From the NCBI GenBank assembly GCA_021161055.1, contig JAGHBI010000096.1, positions 1-25,639 on the forward strand: a DNA stretch of 25,639 bases, in the 5' to 3' direction. Below the pieces are notes generated by a model. The model was not told where the DNA came from, did not search any database, and saw only the letters and a list, made by a program, of their open reading frames with translations. Positions 7,223-13,903 of this stretch are shown piece after piece (position 1 is the first letter of the stretch; each line of letters begins with the position of its first letter). Origin of the DNA: Candidatus Iainarchaeum sp. (GTDB lineage: Archaea > Iainarchaeota > Iainarchaeia > Iainarchaeales > DTGL01). A program made the position numbers and the translations under genes.

Positions 7223-7996
7223 ATGGCTGATGAGGAATATCGCAGGGTAGATGGAAGAAAGGTTGATGAATTAAGACCTATAAAAATTATTCCTTCTGTG
7301 CTTAGTAGGGCTGAAGGCTCTGCTTACATAGAATGGGGACAGAATAAGGCACTGGCTGCTGTTTTTGGACCCAGAGAAGCGTTGCCACAACATATACAGA
7401 ATCCAACAAAGGCGCTTGTGAATTACGTATACAGAATGGCAACATTCTCAGTGCCTGATAGAAAGAGCCCAAAACCGGGTCGCAGAGAGATAGAGATTTC
7501 CAAGGTTTCCGGCGAAGCTCTTGAAAAGGCAATATTCGTTGAGAGATTCCCAAACACAACAATCGATATTTACGTGCACATATTCGATAGCAATGCAGGC
7601 ACAAGGTGTGCTGCTCTTACTGCTGCTAGCGTTGCGCTCGCTGATGCAGGCATACCAATGCGCGACCTTGTTGCAGCCTGCGCTGTTGGCAGAGCAAATG
7701 GCAAGATAATTTTGGACCCCTGCAAGGATGAAGAGGATGCAAGCGATGCTGTTGATATGCCGCTGGCGATAATGCCACGCACAAAAGAGGTTGTGCTGCT
7801 TCAGATGGATGGCCTCATTTCCAAAGAGGACTGGAAAAAGGCGTTTGAGTTTGGCCTAAAGGGCTGCCTTGAGGTTTATGAGATTCAGAAGCGTGCTCTA
7901 AAGCACAGGTATGAGGCGCTTGCCAGAACCGAACAGAAAGCAATAAAAGCTGTGGATAAACAACTTATGGATGCAGCTGAAAGCTTAGAGAGGTGA
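7223..7996 (+). CDS. rrp41: Exosome catalytic subunit Rrp41 (RNase PH fold)
   Basis: Rrp41 carries the phosphorolytic active site of the archaeal exosome hexamer, degrading RNA 3' to 5' using phosphate. The 257-aa protein shows the RNase PH fold. It begins YRRVDGRKVDELRPI, has the RNA-contacting Arg pair at 88-89 in PGRREIEISKVSGEAL, and NAGTRCAALTAASVALADAGIPM in the core. The catalytic region DASDAVDMPLAIMP contains Asp178, which corresponds to the essential Asp of studied archaeal Rrp41. GAGGTG a few nt upstream of ATG 7223 supports the start. The C-terminal helical extension is normal for the archaeal enzyme. Its stop lies inside the Shine-Dalgarno site of rrp42. Confidence 0.95.
   Translation: MADEEYRRVDGRKVDELRPIKIIPSVLSRAEGSAYIEWGQNKALAAVFGPREALPQHIQNPTKALVNYVYRMATFSVPDRKSPKPGRREIEISKVSGEALEKAIFVERFPNTTIDIYVHIFDSNAGTRCAALTAASVALADAGIPMRDLVAACAVGRANGKIILDPCKDEEDASDAVDMPLAIMPRTKEVVLLQMDGLISKEDWKKAFEFGLKGCLEVYEIQKRALKHRYEALARTEQKAIKAVDKQLMDAAESLER
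7988..7995 (+). promoter_or_regulatory. Shine-Dalgarno site that sets the rrp42 start at TTG 8002
   Basis: GAGAGGTG overlaps the last codons of rrp41 and ends 6 nt before TTG 8002. The in-frame GTG at 7993 is part of this site and is a poor start. Stop and site overlap indicates tight coupling of the two ring subunits, which are needed in equal amounts. Confidence 0.6.
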
Positions 7997-8001
7997 ACAA
8001 T

Positions 8002-8802
8002 TTGAGAGACGATATTTTATGGGAATTGCAGGCAGATAAGGTTAAGGATTACCTCAGGCGTTCACAGCGCTTGGACGGCCGTGCTCTAACAGATTACAGG
8101 CCATTTACGCTACAGCTTGATTTTTCCAAGAATGCGCATGGTTCGTGCCGCGTACAGCTTGGCAAAACAGATGTTATTGTTGGTGTAAAGATGGATGTTG
8201 CAGAGCCATACCCGGATACGCCAGATGAAGGTTCAATTACTGTTGGTGCAGAGTTCACGCCGTTAGCATCGCCAGTTTTCGAACCCGGGCCACCGGATCA
8301 GAATGCAACAGAGCTCGCAAGGGTTGTTGATAGGTGCATAAGAGAGAGCAAAGCGCTCGATTTCAAGAAGCTTGTAATAGAGGAGGGCTCAAAGGTATGG
8401 TTTGTTTTTATAGATATCTATGTGGCTAACGACTGCGGCAATCTTTTCGATGCAAGTTCGTTAGGTGCATTAGGTGCCCTTCTAAACACAAAGGTGCCGA
8501 AACTTGAGGATGGAAAGGTTGTGAAGGGTGAATATGCAGGCAGGCTTGAAGTTAGCAAGATGCCACTGCTTACCACATTCGCGAAGATTGAGAATTCGAT
8601 AGTTCTTGATCCCGCGCTCGATGAAGAAAAAGCGATGGATGCAAGGCTTTCCATAGGGACAACAGAAGAGAGGCTTATCTCTGCAATGCAAAAAGGTCTA
8701 GGCGGAAGCTTCAAACAGGCAGAGATAGAACAGTGCATAGATATAGCGTTTGAAAAGTCCGAAGAACTAAGAGATGGGCTCAGAAAGGCTCTAAAGGGTT
8801 AG
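8002..8802 (+). CDS. rrp42: Exosome ring subunit Rrp42 (non-catalytic RNase PH fold)
   Basis: Rrp42 pairs with Rrp41 to build the hexameric exosome ring; it lacks its own active site but shapes the Rrp41 site and binds RNA. With the TTG start the protein is 266 aa, typical of the family. Recognisable parts are RLDGRALTDYRPF, GSCRVQLGKTDVIVGVKMDV, the EPYPDTPDEGSITVGAEFTPLASPVFEPGPP segment (an Rrp42 hallmark) and VWFVFIDIYVANDCGNLFDASSLGALGALL. The DxxxxDMP catalytic cluster of Rrp41 is absent, as expected. It lies between rrp41 and the L37Ae gene in the standard order. Confidence 0.94.
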   Translation: MRDDILWELQADKVKDYLRRSQRLDGRALTDYRPFTLQLDFSKNAHGSCRVQLGKTDVIVGVKMDVAEPYPDTPDEGSITVGAEFTPLASPVFEPGPPDQNATELARVVDRCIRESKALDFKKLVIEEGSKVWFVFIDIYVANDCGNLFDASSLGALGALLNTKVPKLEDGKVVKGEYAGRLEVSKMPLLTTFAKIENSIVLDPALDEEKAMDARLSIGTTEERLISAMQKGLGGSFKQAEIEQCIDIAFEKSEELRDGLRKALKG

Positions 8803-8823
8803 ATGTTTTCAAAGGTGATTTAA

Positions 8824-9201
8824 ATGGGTGATACAAAAAAAGTAAAGCATGCTGGCAGATTTGGCAGCAGATACGGAAAGGGAATAAGAGATCGTGTGCT
8901 TGAAATAGAAGTAAAGCAGCGCACTCTGCATAAATGCCCCAGCTGTGGCTCTAAGGCTTTAAAAAGGGTTTCTACAGGTATTTACAGATGCAAGCGCTGT
9001 GGCATTGAGGTGGCGGGCGGCGCATATACGCCAAGCACGATGGCTGGCAGCATAGTGAAAAAGATGGTGAAACAGAGAAAGTTCCTGCCATTGCTCAAGG
9101 AGCTATTGGAAAGCACAGAAGGCGAAGCCGCTGAAACAAAACCCGAAGAGGAGAAAGAAGAGGCAAAAAAGGAATCAATAGCTGAAAAAGTCGAGGAGTA
9201 G
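8824..9201 (+). CDS. rpl37ae: Large-subunit ribosomal protein eL43 (L37Ae) with acidic C-terminal extension
   Basis: A zinc-ribbon protein of the large ribosomal subunit. The core (1-95) has the usual basic start (KKVKHAGRFGSRYGKGIRDRV) and a C-x2-C-x14-C-x2-C ribbon (Cys38, 41, 56, 59; CPSCGSK and CKRCG), followed by GGAYTPST. Typical archaeal members end soon after this point, at roughly 70-95 aa. Here about 30 extra residues follow, rich in Glu, Lys and Ala (EEEKEEAKKES and similar), an unusual acidic tail that is probably disordered or helical. AGGTGAT 6 nt upstream of ATG 8824 is a near-perfect Shine-Dalgarno site. rpoP begins 8 nt after its stop, the normal neighbour in this superoperon. 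Confidence 0.93.
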   Translation: MGDTKKVKHAGRFGSRYGKGIRDRVLEIEVKQRTLHKCPSCGSKALKRVSTGIYRCKRCGIEVAGGAYTPSTMAGSIVKKMVKQRKFLPLLKELLESTEGEAAETKPEEEKEEAKKESIAEKVEE

Positions 9202-9209
9202 GTGTTTTT

Positions 9210-9341
9210 ATGTATAAATGTGCTAGATGCGGAAAGGAGTTTGAGGAACTGCCAAAGGATCAAGTAAGATGCCCCTACTGCGCTTACAGAATAGTAATAA
9301 AGGTCAGGCCAAACATCACAAAAAAGATAAAAGCGCGATAG
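9210..9341 (+). CDS. rpoP: DNA-directed RNA polymerase subunit P (Rpo12)
   Basis: A 43-aa zinc protein: MYKCARCGKEF at the start, then VRCPYCAYRIVIKVRP and a basic end. The four zinc ligands are Cys4, Cys7, Cys21 and Cys24, a CxxC-x13-CxxC pattern with the following RI(V)-K-x-R-P motif that is diagnostic of Rpo12, the counterpart of eukaryotic Rpb12. It helps hold together the Rpo3/Rpo10/Rpo11 assembly platform of RNA polymerase. AGGTG lies 5 nt before the ATG. It sits between the L37Ae gene and the Pcc1 gene, whose ATG starts one base after the rpoP stop. Length is near the family minimum but complete. Confidence 0.95.
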   Translation: MYKCARCGKEFEELPKDQVRCPYCAYRIVIKVRPNITKKIKAR

Positions 9342-9342
9342 G

Positions 9343-9600
9343 ATGGGTGCTTACAAGCTTAAGCTTGCTCTTCAGTTTGGATCTGAGGATGAAGCGGCTA
9401 TAGTGTATAAGGCAGTATTGCCCGACCTTAAGAGAAAGCATAAGCGCTCACAAACAAAAGTTTCAGTAGAAGGCGATAGGATAAAAATGGATATTGTTGC
9501 CAGTGATCCTACTGCTCTTAGAGCATCGTTCAATTCGGTTGCAAAGCACATCGCGCTTTCCAAAGAAATAATAGATAGGTTTTCATGTTCAAAACTTTAG
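9343..9600 (+). CDS. pcc1: KEOPS complex subunit Pcc1
   Basis: An 85-aa protein of the Pcc1/CTAG family, the dimerising subunit of the KEOPS complex that makes threonylcarbamoyl-adenosine (t6A) at position 37 of ANN-reading tRNAs. The alternating strand pattern KLKLALQF, then AAIVYKAVLPDL, then VSVEGDRIKMDIVASDPTALRASFNSV matches the family; the D-P-T-A-L-R-A-S segment is especially typical. Length is normal for archaea. It begins one base after the rpoP stop without a clear Shine-Dalgarno site, so it probably relies on re-initiation by ribosomes finishing rpoP. Its position between rpoP and prefoldin beta agrees with other archaea. The other KEOPS subunits (Kae1, Bud32, Cgi121) are not in this window. 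Confidence 0.88.
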   Translation: MGAYKLKLALQFGSEDEAAIVYKAVLPDLKRKHKRSQTKVSVEGDRIKMDIVASDPTALRASFNSVAKHIALSKEIIDRFSCSKL

Positions 9601-9612
9601 GAGGTTTTAGAA

Positions 9613-9945
9613 ATGAACACGGAACAGCAAAAGCTTTTGGAGTTCCATAAAGGGAGGGAGCAGCTTATTAATGTTGGTGCTAGAAAGCAACAGCTTCAGG
9701 TGCAGGCAGCGATGATCCAGAGCGCGCTAGATGAGCTGAAAGACTCAAAGCAGGAGAAGGTGTATAAGATCGTTGGAAATATAATGATAGAAAAGGATGC
9801 AAAGCAGGTTGAGAAAGAGCTCAAAGAACTCAAGGAGCAGCTGGATGCGCGCATAGAAACGTTGCAGAAGCAAGAAGATTCTCTTATAAATAGGCTCAAC
9901 AAGCTAAGGTCTCAGCTCGAAGGTCAAGAAAAGAAAAAGGACTAA
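9613..9945 (+). CDS. pfdB: Prefoldin subunit beta
   Basis: Prefoldin is a hexameric holdase (two alpha, four beta) that captures unfolded proteins at the tips of its coiled coils and passes them to the thermosome. This 110-aa beta subunit shows the standard pattern: an N-terminal helix with heptads (about 5-45), a central hairpin strand region (VYKIVGNIMIEKDAKQVEKEL, the KIVGxIMI core being diagnostic) and a C-terminal helix (about 65-105) ending in a charged tail. GGAGG lies 8 nt upstream of ATG 9613. The length is slightly short of the usual 115-120. It follows Pcc1 by 12 nt, the conserved order in archaea. Confidence 0.93.
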   Translation: MNTEQQKLLEFHKGREQLINVGARKQQLQVQAAMIQSALDELKDSKQEKVYKIVGNIMIEKDAKQVEKELKELKEQLDARIETLQKQEDSLINRLNKLRSQLEGQEKKKD

Positions 9946-9955
9946 CAGTGTCTTT

Positions 9956-10969
9956 ATGGCTATAGATGCTCTTTTAAAGCTAAGCGATAAAAAGATACTC
10001 GTGGTTTCACATAGAAGCGCAGATGTTGATGCGCTGGCATCAGCATCTATTGTGCGATTGCTCCTTATGGATAAAAACCGTGTGGAGATTGGCATTCCTG
10101 AGCACGTAAATAGGTCTGCTAGGAGGCTTGCGGAAACGATGGAGATTTCTTATAATATGCAGCCCGTTTTCTCCGAGTTCGACGTCCTTGTTATTGTCGA
10201 CCTCAATTCTTATGGAATGCTTGGCTCTTTTGCAGAATCTGTAAGAAGGTTTAATAAGCCCATATTCCTTTTCGATCACCATAGCGCTTCGGAGGATGCT
10301 ATTGCTGAAAGGGAAAATTCCTTAATTGTTGAGGATGCTGCAAGTACAACAGAGCTCTTATGGTGCTTTATAAGGCAAAACGCTCCTGAAAAAATCGATG
10401 AGCAGATAGCGCTTCTCACCATTTGCGGCCTCATATCAGATACTGCCCACTTCTCCTTCGCAAGCAAGGATACTTTCAGAGTAATGTCTGAAGCGATGGA
10501 AAGAACAGAGAAAACATTTAGTGAGATAATGGAGCTTTTTTCTGTTAAGCGAGAGCTTAGTGAGCGCATAGCGATGCTCAAAGCAGCACAGCGCACAAGA
10601 ATCTTCAGGGCAGGCAAAACAATAATTGCCTTAAGCGAGATAGGCGCGTTTGAATCGCAGTCTGCGAGCGCCTTGCTTCACCTCGGTGCAGATGTCGCAT
10701 TTGTTGGCACTATGGAAGAAAAAAGCGTCAGAATTTCGGGCAGAGCAAGGTTTTCCTTTATTGAGGAATACAATATGGATCTGGCAAAGGATGTTTTCCA
10801 GAAGCTTCCTAGGTTTTTTCAGGGCGAAGGGGGTGGTCACGTAACTGCAGCGGCTTTTACAGGCAGAGCAAACTCACTTGAAAAAATCCTCGATAAATGT
10901 ATGGAGCTTCTTATTGCAAAAATGAAGGAAAAGGAGCCGGAGCTAAGCGTTAAGGAGTATAGGGAATAG
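9956..10969 (+). CDS. DHH/DHHA1-family phosphoesterase
   Basis: A 337-aa cytoplasmic phosphoesterase of the DHH superfamily, subfamily 1 (RecJ/NrnA/GdpP relatives). Metal-binding motifs appear in order: HRSADVDALASA (His19, Asp23, Asp25), a lone Asp82 in VIVDL, the DHH triad at 107-109 (FDHHS) and Asp162 in GLISDT. The C-terminal DHHA1 domain carries GGGH at 292-295 (EGGGHVTAAAF), the substrate-binding loop. Known relatives hydrolyse nano-RNA, pAp or cyclic dinucleotides; the substrate here cannot be read from sequence. Being last in the exosome operon favours removal of short oligoribonucleotides left by the exosome (inference). A cyclic dinucleotide substrate is also conceivable, given the GGDEF protein at 19054. 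The Shine-Dalgarno site is weak (GTGTC). The gene ends 9 nt from the opposing HAD gene. Confidence 0.87.
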   Translation: MAIDALLKLSDKKILVVSHRSADVDALASASIVRLLLMDKNRVEIGIPEHVNRSARRLAETMEISYNMQPVFSEFDVLVIVDLNSYGMLGSFAESVRRFNKPIFLFDHHSASEDAIAERENSLIVEDAASTTELLWCFIRQNAPEKIDEQIALLTICGLISDTAHFSFASKDTFRVMSEAMERTEKTFSEIMELFSVKRELSERIAMLKAAQRTRIFRAGKTIIALSEIGAFESQSASALLHLGADVAFVGTMEEKSVRISGRARFSFIEEYNMDLAKDVFQKLPRFFQGEGGGHVTAAAFTGRANSLEKILDKCMELLIAKMKEKEPELSVKEYRE

Positions 10970-10978
10970 CCGCCTCTG

Positions 10979-11659
10979 CTAGCTGTTTAGCTTATCCACA
11001 ATTCCAAGCAGATCGCTTATATCCTCGAGCTCAAAATCAGCTTTTACCTTCGAACAGTATATCACCTGCCCGTACTTTGCTAGTGCTGTTTTCATCCCGA
11101 GCTTCTTCGCTCCGAGAATGTCCTTCGAGGGGTCATCACCCACAAACAGTATCTGCGCAGGTTCTAGTTTTAACTGTTGCAGAGCCTTTTTGAAAGGCAT
11201 CGCATGCGGCTTTGCCTTTGCCCCGGGTTTTCTGGCAACAACAACATCGAAGAAATCGCAGAGATTAAGCTCTGCAAGCCTTAGCCATGCCTGCTTTATT
11301 GGCGCATCGCTCACAATGCCTAGCTTCAGGCCGCGCTCCTTGAGCTTTATAAGGGTTCTAACCACGTTGGGATAAGGCATGAGATGCCCTGCTTTCACCC
11401 TGCGATATGCGATTATCGCCTTTGCAAGCATCTCATAATCAAGCTCGCCATGTACCTCTCGAATGAACCTATCAAATATACTCTGATTTTCCATCCCATA
11501 CTTTTCATACATATCAAATAGAATCTTTATGCCTCTCTGTTCATCTATCTTCAGACCTGAGTCAATCATCGCCCTAACAGCCGCTTCGCTGCATGCTCTT
11601 TTCATCTTCATAAAATCTATAAGCGTATTGTCTAAATCAAACAGTACTGCTCTTATCAT
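10979..11659 (-). CDS. HAD-superfamily hydrolase (phosphatase)
   Basis: A 226-aa haloacid-dehalogenase-type phosphatase. Motif I is VLFDLDNTL (nucleophile Asp8, acid/base Asp10), motif II Ser117 in GIVSDA, motif III Lys near 150 in KPGAKAKPH, and motif IV FVGDDPSKDILGAKKLG (Asp175, Asp176, Asp180). A helical cap (about 15-95) lies between motifs I and II, as in subfamily I (phosphoglycolate phosphatase-like) enzymes. The substrate is unknown. I place the start at ATG 11659 because the family begins directly with MIRAVLFDLDNT; an in-frame ATG at 11683 would add eight atypical residues and would overlap the TATA-like TTAATAAT. It is convergent with the DHH gene and divergent from a small zinc-ribbon gene. 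Confidence 0.88.
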   Translation of the reverse strand: MIRAVLFDLDNTLIDFMKMKRACSEAAVRAMIDSGLKIDEQRGIKILFDMYEKYGMENQSIFDRFIREVHGELDYEMLAKAIIAYRRVKAGHLMPYPNVVRTLIKLKERGLKLGIVSDAPIKQAWLRLAELNLCDFFDVVVARKPGAKAKPHAMPFKKALQQLKLEPAQILFVGDDPSKDILGAKKLGMKTALAKYGQVIYCSKVKADFELEDISDLLGIVDKLNS

Positions 11660-11682
11660 ACTAAAAATAGTAATGTGCAACA

Positions 11683-11691
11683 TTATTAACC
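11683..11691. promoter_or_regulatory. Shared divergent TATA-like element (HAD gene / zinc ribbon)
   Basis: ATTATTAAC: read on the - strand it is a TTAATAAT box about 24-31 nt before the HAD ATG at 11659, and read on the + strand TTATTAAC is about 22-29 nt before the ATG at 11713. One near-palindromic TATA could serve both genes, each with a leaderless message. This is judged by spacing and composition only. Confidence 0.4.
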
Positions 11692-11712
11692 CTTTTGCCC
11701 AAGCAAATTTTT

Positions 11713-11856
11713 ATGCGATGCCCCAGATGTAATGAGCGCATGATGCGTGTAGGCATAGCCTATCTCGCAGGCGATAAAATAATGGAAAAGTGGCGCTGCC
11801 CCGCATGCGGCTTTACAATTGAAAAGCCTCGCAGTGAAACTATTTCAGATTTTTAA
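11713..11856 (+). CDS. Small zinc-ribbon protein, 47 aa
   Basis: A short reading frame beginning MRCPRCNERM and containing a second half-site WRCPACGFTIEK. The ligands are Cys3, Cys6, Cys29 and Cys32, i.e. CPxC-x22-CPxCG, a rubredoxin/zinc-ribbon-like knuckle pair. Such small ribbons are common in archaea and usually bind nucleic acid or act as subunits of larger assemblies; no specific function can be assigned. The regular cysteine pattern, a TATA-like element 22-29 nt upstream and lack of competing genes on either strand support it as real. Its last 17 nt overlap the 3' end of the opposing 107-aa CxxC protein gene. Confidence 0.7.
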   Translation: MRCPRCNERMMRVGIAYLAGDKIMEKWRCPACGFTIEKPRSETISDF

Positions 11857-12163
11857 GCTTTAAAAAGCAGTATTCGCATATGAATTTGTTGTTGTACTCT
11901 ATCCCAACTTCACTGTATTCATCGCACAGCACGCATAACCTGCCCTTCTCTTTTTTCTGGGTGAGCGCCCAGTCATAGAGCAGATCCCATGTGACCCATT
12001 TTGGCAGAACAAGCTCCTGCAAAACCGTTTTATCTTTCCTCAGAATGCGCTTCACATGGCTTGGTAGGATGTGTTTGTTTATGTTTTCAAGCCATCGCAC
12101 CCTTTCAATATTGCCACGTCTTGCAAATTCAAGGAGTTTCTTTTCAAAAAGTTTTCCAGCCAT
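11840..12163 (-). CDS. Unrecognised 107-aa protein with a C-terminal CxxC-x15-CxxC zinc site
   Basis: I do not recognise the family. The first 70 residues are basic and helical (GKLFEKKLLEFARRGN, HVKRILRKDKTVLQEL), followed by a Trp-rich segment (PKWVTWDLLYDWALTQ). A compact zinc site then has ligands Cys77, Cys80, Cys96 and Cys99 (LCVLCDEY and FICEYCF). This suggests a small nucleic-acid or ribosome-binding protein, but that is inference. ATG 12163 is preceded by GGGTGTCAG, a partial Shine-Dalgarno site, and by AT-rich sequence. It lies 32 bp downstream of the 430-aa basic protein on the same strand and may be co-transcribed with it. Its 3' end overlaps the opposing small zinc-ribbon gene by 17 nt. 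Confidence 0.65.
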   Translation of the reverse strand: MAGKLFEKKLLEFARRGNIERVRWLENINKHILPSHVKRILRKDKTVLQELVLPKWVTWDLLYDWALTQKKEKGRLCVLCDEYSEVGIEYNNKFICEYCFLKLKNLK

Positions 12164-12195
12164 ACTGACACCCTATAAAATTAAGCGTGAGCCTT

Positions 12196-13488
12196 TTATT
12201 TCTTTTTCCCTCTGCGTGGTTTTAGCAATGCATCCATTCTTTTTACCGCTTCCATAAGTGTCTCCTTGCATTGCTCGAATTTTTTACTGCGCAATTCGCG
12301 CTCCGCTTTTGCGATCTCAACAACAACAGGCTGCGCCTTAGTTCCTGTAATTAATGAGCGAAGTTCCTTGAGAAATCCATACATATTTTTCTTTTGCCTA
12401 GGCGTCGCTCTTTCAAACCAATACTTTGCGTTTTCTGCAAACAGCGCGAGCTGATTTCTCACAACCACAATCCTTGCTCTTTCTCCCCCTTCTCTTTTGA
12501 GCTCTGCAAGCACCGCTCTCGGAAAGATCGCGCATTCAGAGCCTATCAAGTATATTCTGCCAGCAGCCTTTCTCAAGGCTTTTACAACTTCAGCTCCTCT
12601 GCTGCCAGTCCGTATAAGCCCTATCGCTTTCTTCAGATGCTCTTCAGCGCCTTTGAAGCGCCTATATCTATCTGTGAGCTCCCTCAGATTCTTTCTTATA
12701 TTTTTCAGCTTCTGTTTTATAATCTCCTCCGGCACTTCAGGCCTTTCTAGCAAGTCCCTTATTCTGCGCAGTTCATCGTGAAGGGTAAGAACCTCCGATT
12801 CCCTTACAATATTTTCCCTTATCAGTATCCATTTTCTTCTCTTCAGGCGCGGCTCTTGTGTTAGGAGAGTATTCATCCTTGCAATAAGGTAGTTTGAAGC
12901 GGCAGCAAGAAGAGCGCGAGCTGCACCTATATTGTTGCGCTCCATAAATTGTAGAGCCTCCATAAGCTTTCTAACAGCCATCTTCTTTGTTGGAACACTT
13001 ATGTGCACGCGTTTTATTCTGCCGGCGTCTTCTAAGCCAAGGTGTTCATAGCCTTTTCTCCTGGGTTGAACAAGGTCTACCAGATAAAATATAAACTTCT
13101 TCGCAGATTCTCTCTGTCTTTGATTCATATGCCTCCATTCATCATATAAAACTGCATGCATAGCGGCAAGATAGCTTTGGATGGCTTTGATTCTTTCGAA
13201 CTCGCTGCTAACGCTTTCGATTGCATGGGCGGTAGCCCTTATAGCAGTATATGGGTTCGGATGGGTGACCGGTTCTTCCGGTTCTATTTTCCCAAGCGTT
13301 ACCTCCCTGAACCGGGGTAAGCGCACTCTGCCGTCTGGAAGAAATTCTATCCTGAGCTCTGCAGGCGTCTTCATTCTTGGCTTATACTGCGCAAGAATCT
13401 CGCCTCTGCGCAAGCCCCTTTTTCTGGCAACTTTTGCAGGAACAACCCTTGGCTTCAAATATATCTTCCTTCTCCGCGGTTTTGGCAT
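12196..13488 (-). CDS. Unrecognised 430-aa basic alpha-helical protein
   Basis: I do not recognise this protein. It has no signal peptide or membrane segment. The first 40 residues are strongly basic (PKPRRRKIYLKPR, KVARKRGLRRGE) and probably disordered or nucleic-acid binding. Residues about 45-75 look like short strands with proline turns. The remainder (about 80-425) is almost entirely predicted helix, rich in Arg, Lys and Glu, with coiled-coil-like stretches (IIKQKLKNIRKNLRELTDRYRRF region) and a basic end (KPRRGKKK). Helical pairs recur in a way that recalls repeat scaffolds, but no clear repeat unit can be shown by eye. It follows the HTH gene by 4 nt, so co-expression is likely. The soluble GGDEF protein has a similar basic N-terminus. 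A nucleoprotein or scaffold role is only a guess. Confidence 0.65.
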   Translation of the reverse strand: MPKPRRRKIYLKPRVVPAKVARKRGLRRGEILAQYKPRMKTPAELRIEFLPDGRVRLPRFREVTLGKIEPEEPVTHPNPYTAIRATAHAIESVSSEFERIKAIQSYLAAMHAVLYDEWRHMNQRQRESAKKFIFYLVDLVQPRRKGYEHLGLEDAGRIKRVHISVPTKKMAVRKLMEALQFMERNNIGAARALLAAASNYLIARMNTLLTQEPRLKRRKWILIRENIVRESEVLTLHDELRRIRDLLERPEVPEEIIKQKLKNIRKNLRELTDRYRRFKGAEEHLKKAIGLIRTGSRGAEVVKALRKAAGRIYLIGSECAIFPRAVLAELKREGGERARIVVVRNQLALFAENAKYWFERATPRQKKNMYGFLKELRSLITGTKAQPVVVEIAKAERELRSKKFEQCKETLMEAVKRMDALLKPRRGKKK

Positions 13489-13492
13489 CCTA

Positions 13493-13903
13493 TCACTTCA
13501 AATAAATTATGGTATGCCCTCTTTTTATTTTTCGCCTTAAGGAATATTTCTCCAGATAATGGACTGTGCTTTTGGGGATGCCCGTAACTTCCTCTATTTC
13601 CCTTAAAGGCCTAAAGTCGCGCCGCATTTCTATCGCTTGCTTCATCTTCGCGAGCGGAATGCCTATTGCTCTGCCTCTCTCACTCGTAAGCATTATTCTC
13701 AGCCCTTTTTCTTCCAGAAGTCTTTTCACCTTCCTTGCAAGCCTTTTGCGGGTTGAGGCGCTCATTGAAATGGTTTTGAGCCTCTTGCACCTCTGGATAA
13801 GAGCCAGCATCTTTTTGTATGGCAGGGGTCTTACAATGTGTATGCTTTCAGCATCGCGTGGCACCTTTGAGATATCTGCCGGGCTCTGTAATGAGCACCT
13901 CAT
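13493..13903 (-). CDS. HTH-containing protein, possibly DUF1699-related
   Basis: A 136-aa basic protein in two parts. The first (about 20-75) has a strand-helix pattern IHIVRPLPYKKMLALIQRCKRLKTISMSASTR, which resembles, from memory, the archaeal DUF1699 family. The second (about 95-120) is a convincing helix-turn-helix, LREIEEVTGIPKSTVHYLEKY, of the type found in recombinase or sigma-like HTHs, followed by a basic RRKIKRGHTIIYL wing. It is probably a DNA-binding regulator. GAGGTG 8 nt upstream of ATG 13903 supports the start. The ATG overlaps the peptidase stop in ATGA, and the 430-aa protein gene begins 4 nt after its stop, so it sits in the middle of a coupled operon. Confidence 0.65.
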   Translation of the reverse strand: MRCSLQSPADISKVPRDAESIHIVRPLPYKKMLALIQRCKRLKTISMSASTRKRLARKVKRLLEEKGLRIMLTSERGRAIGIPLAKMKQAIEMRRDFRPLREIEEVTGIPKSTVHYLEKYSLRRKIKRGHTIIYLK

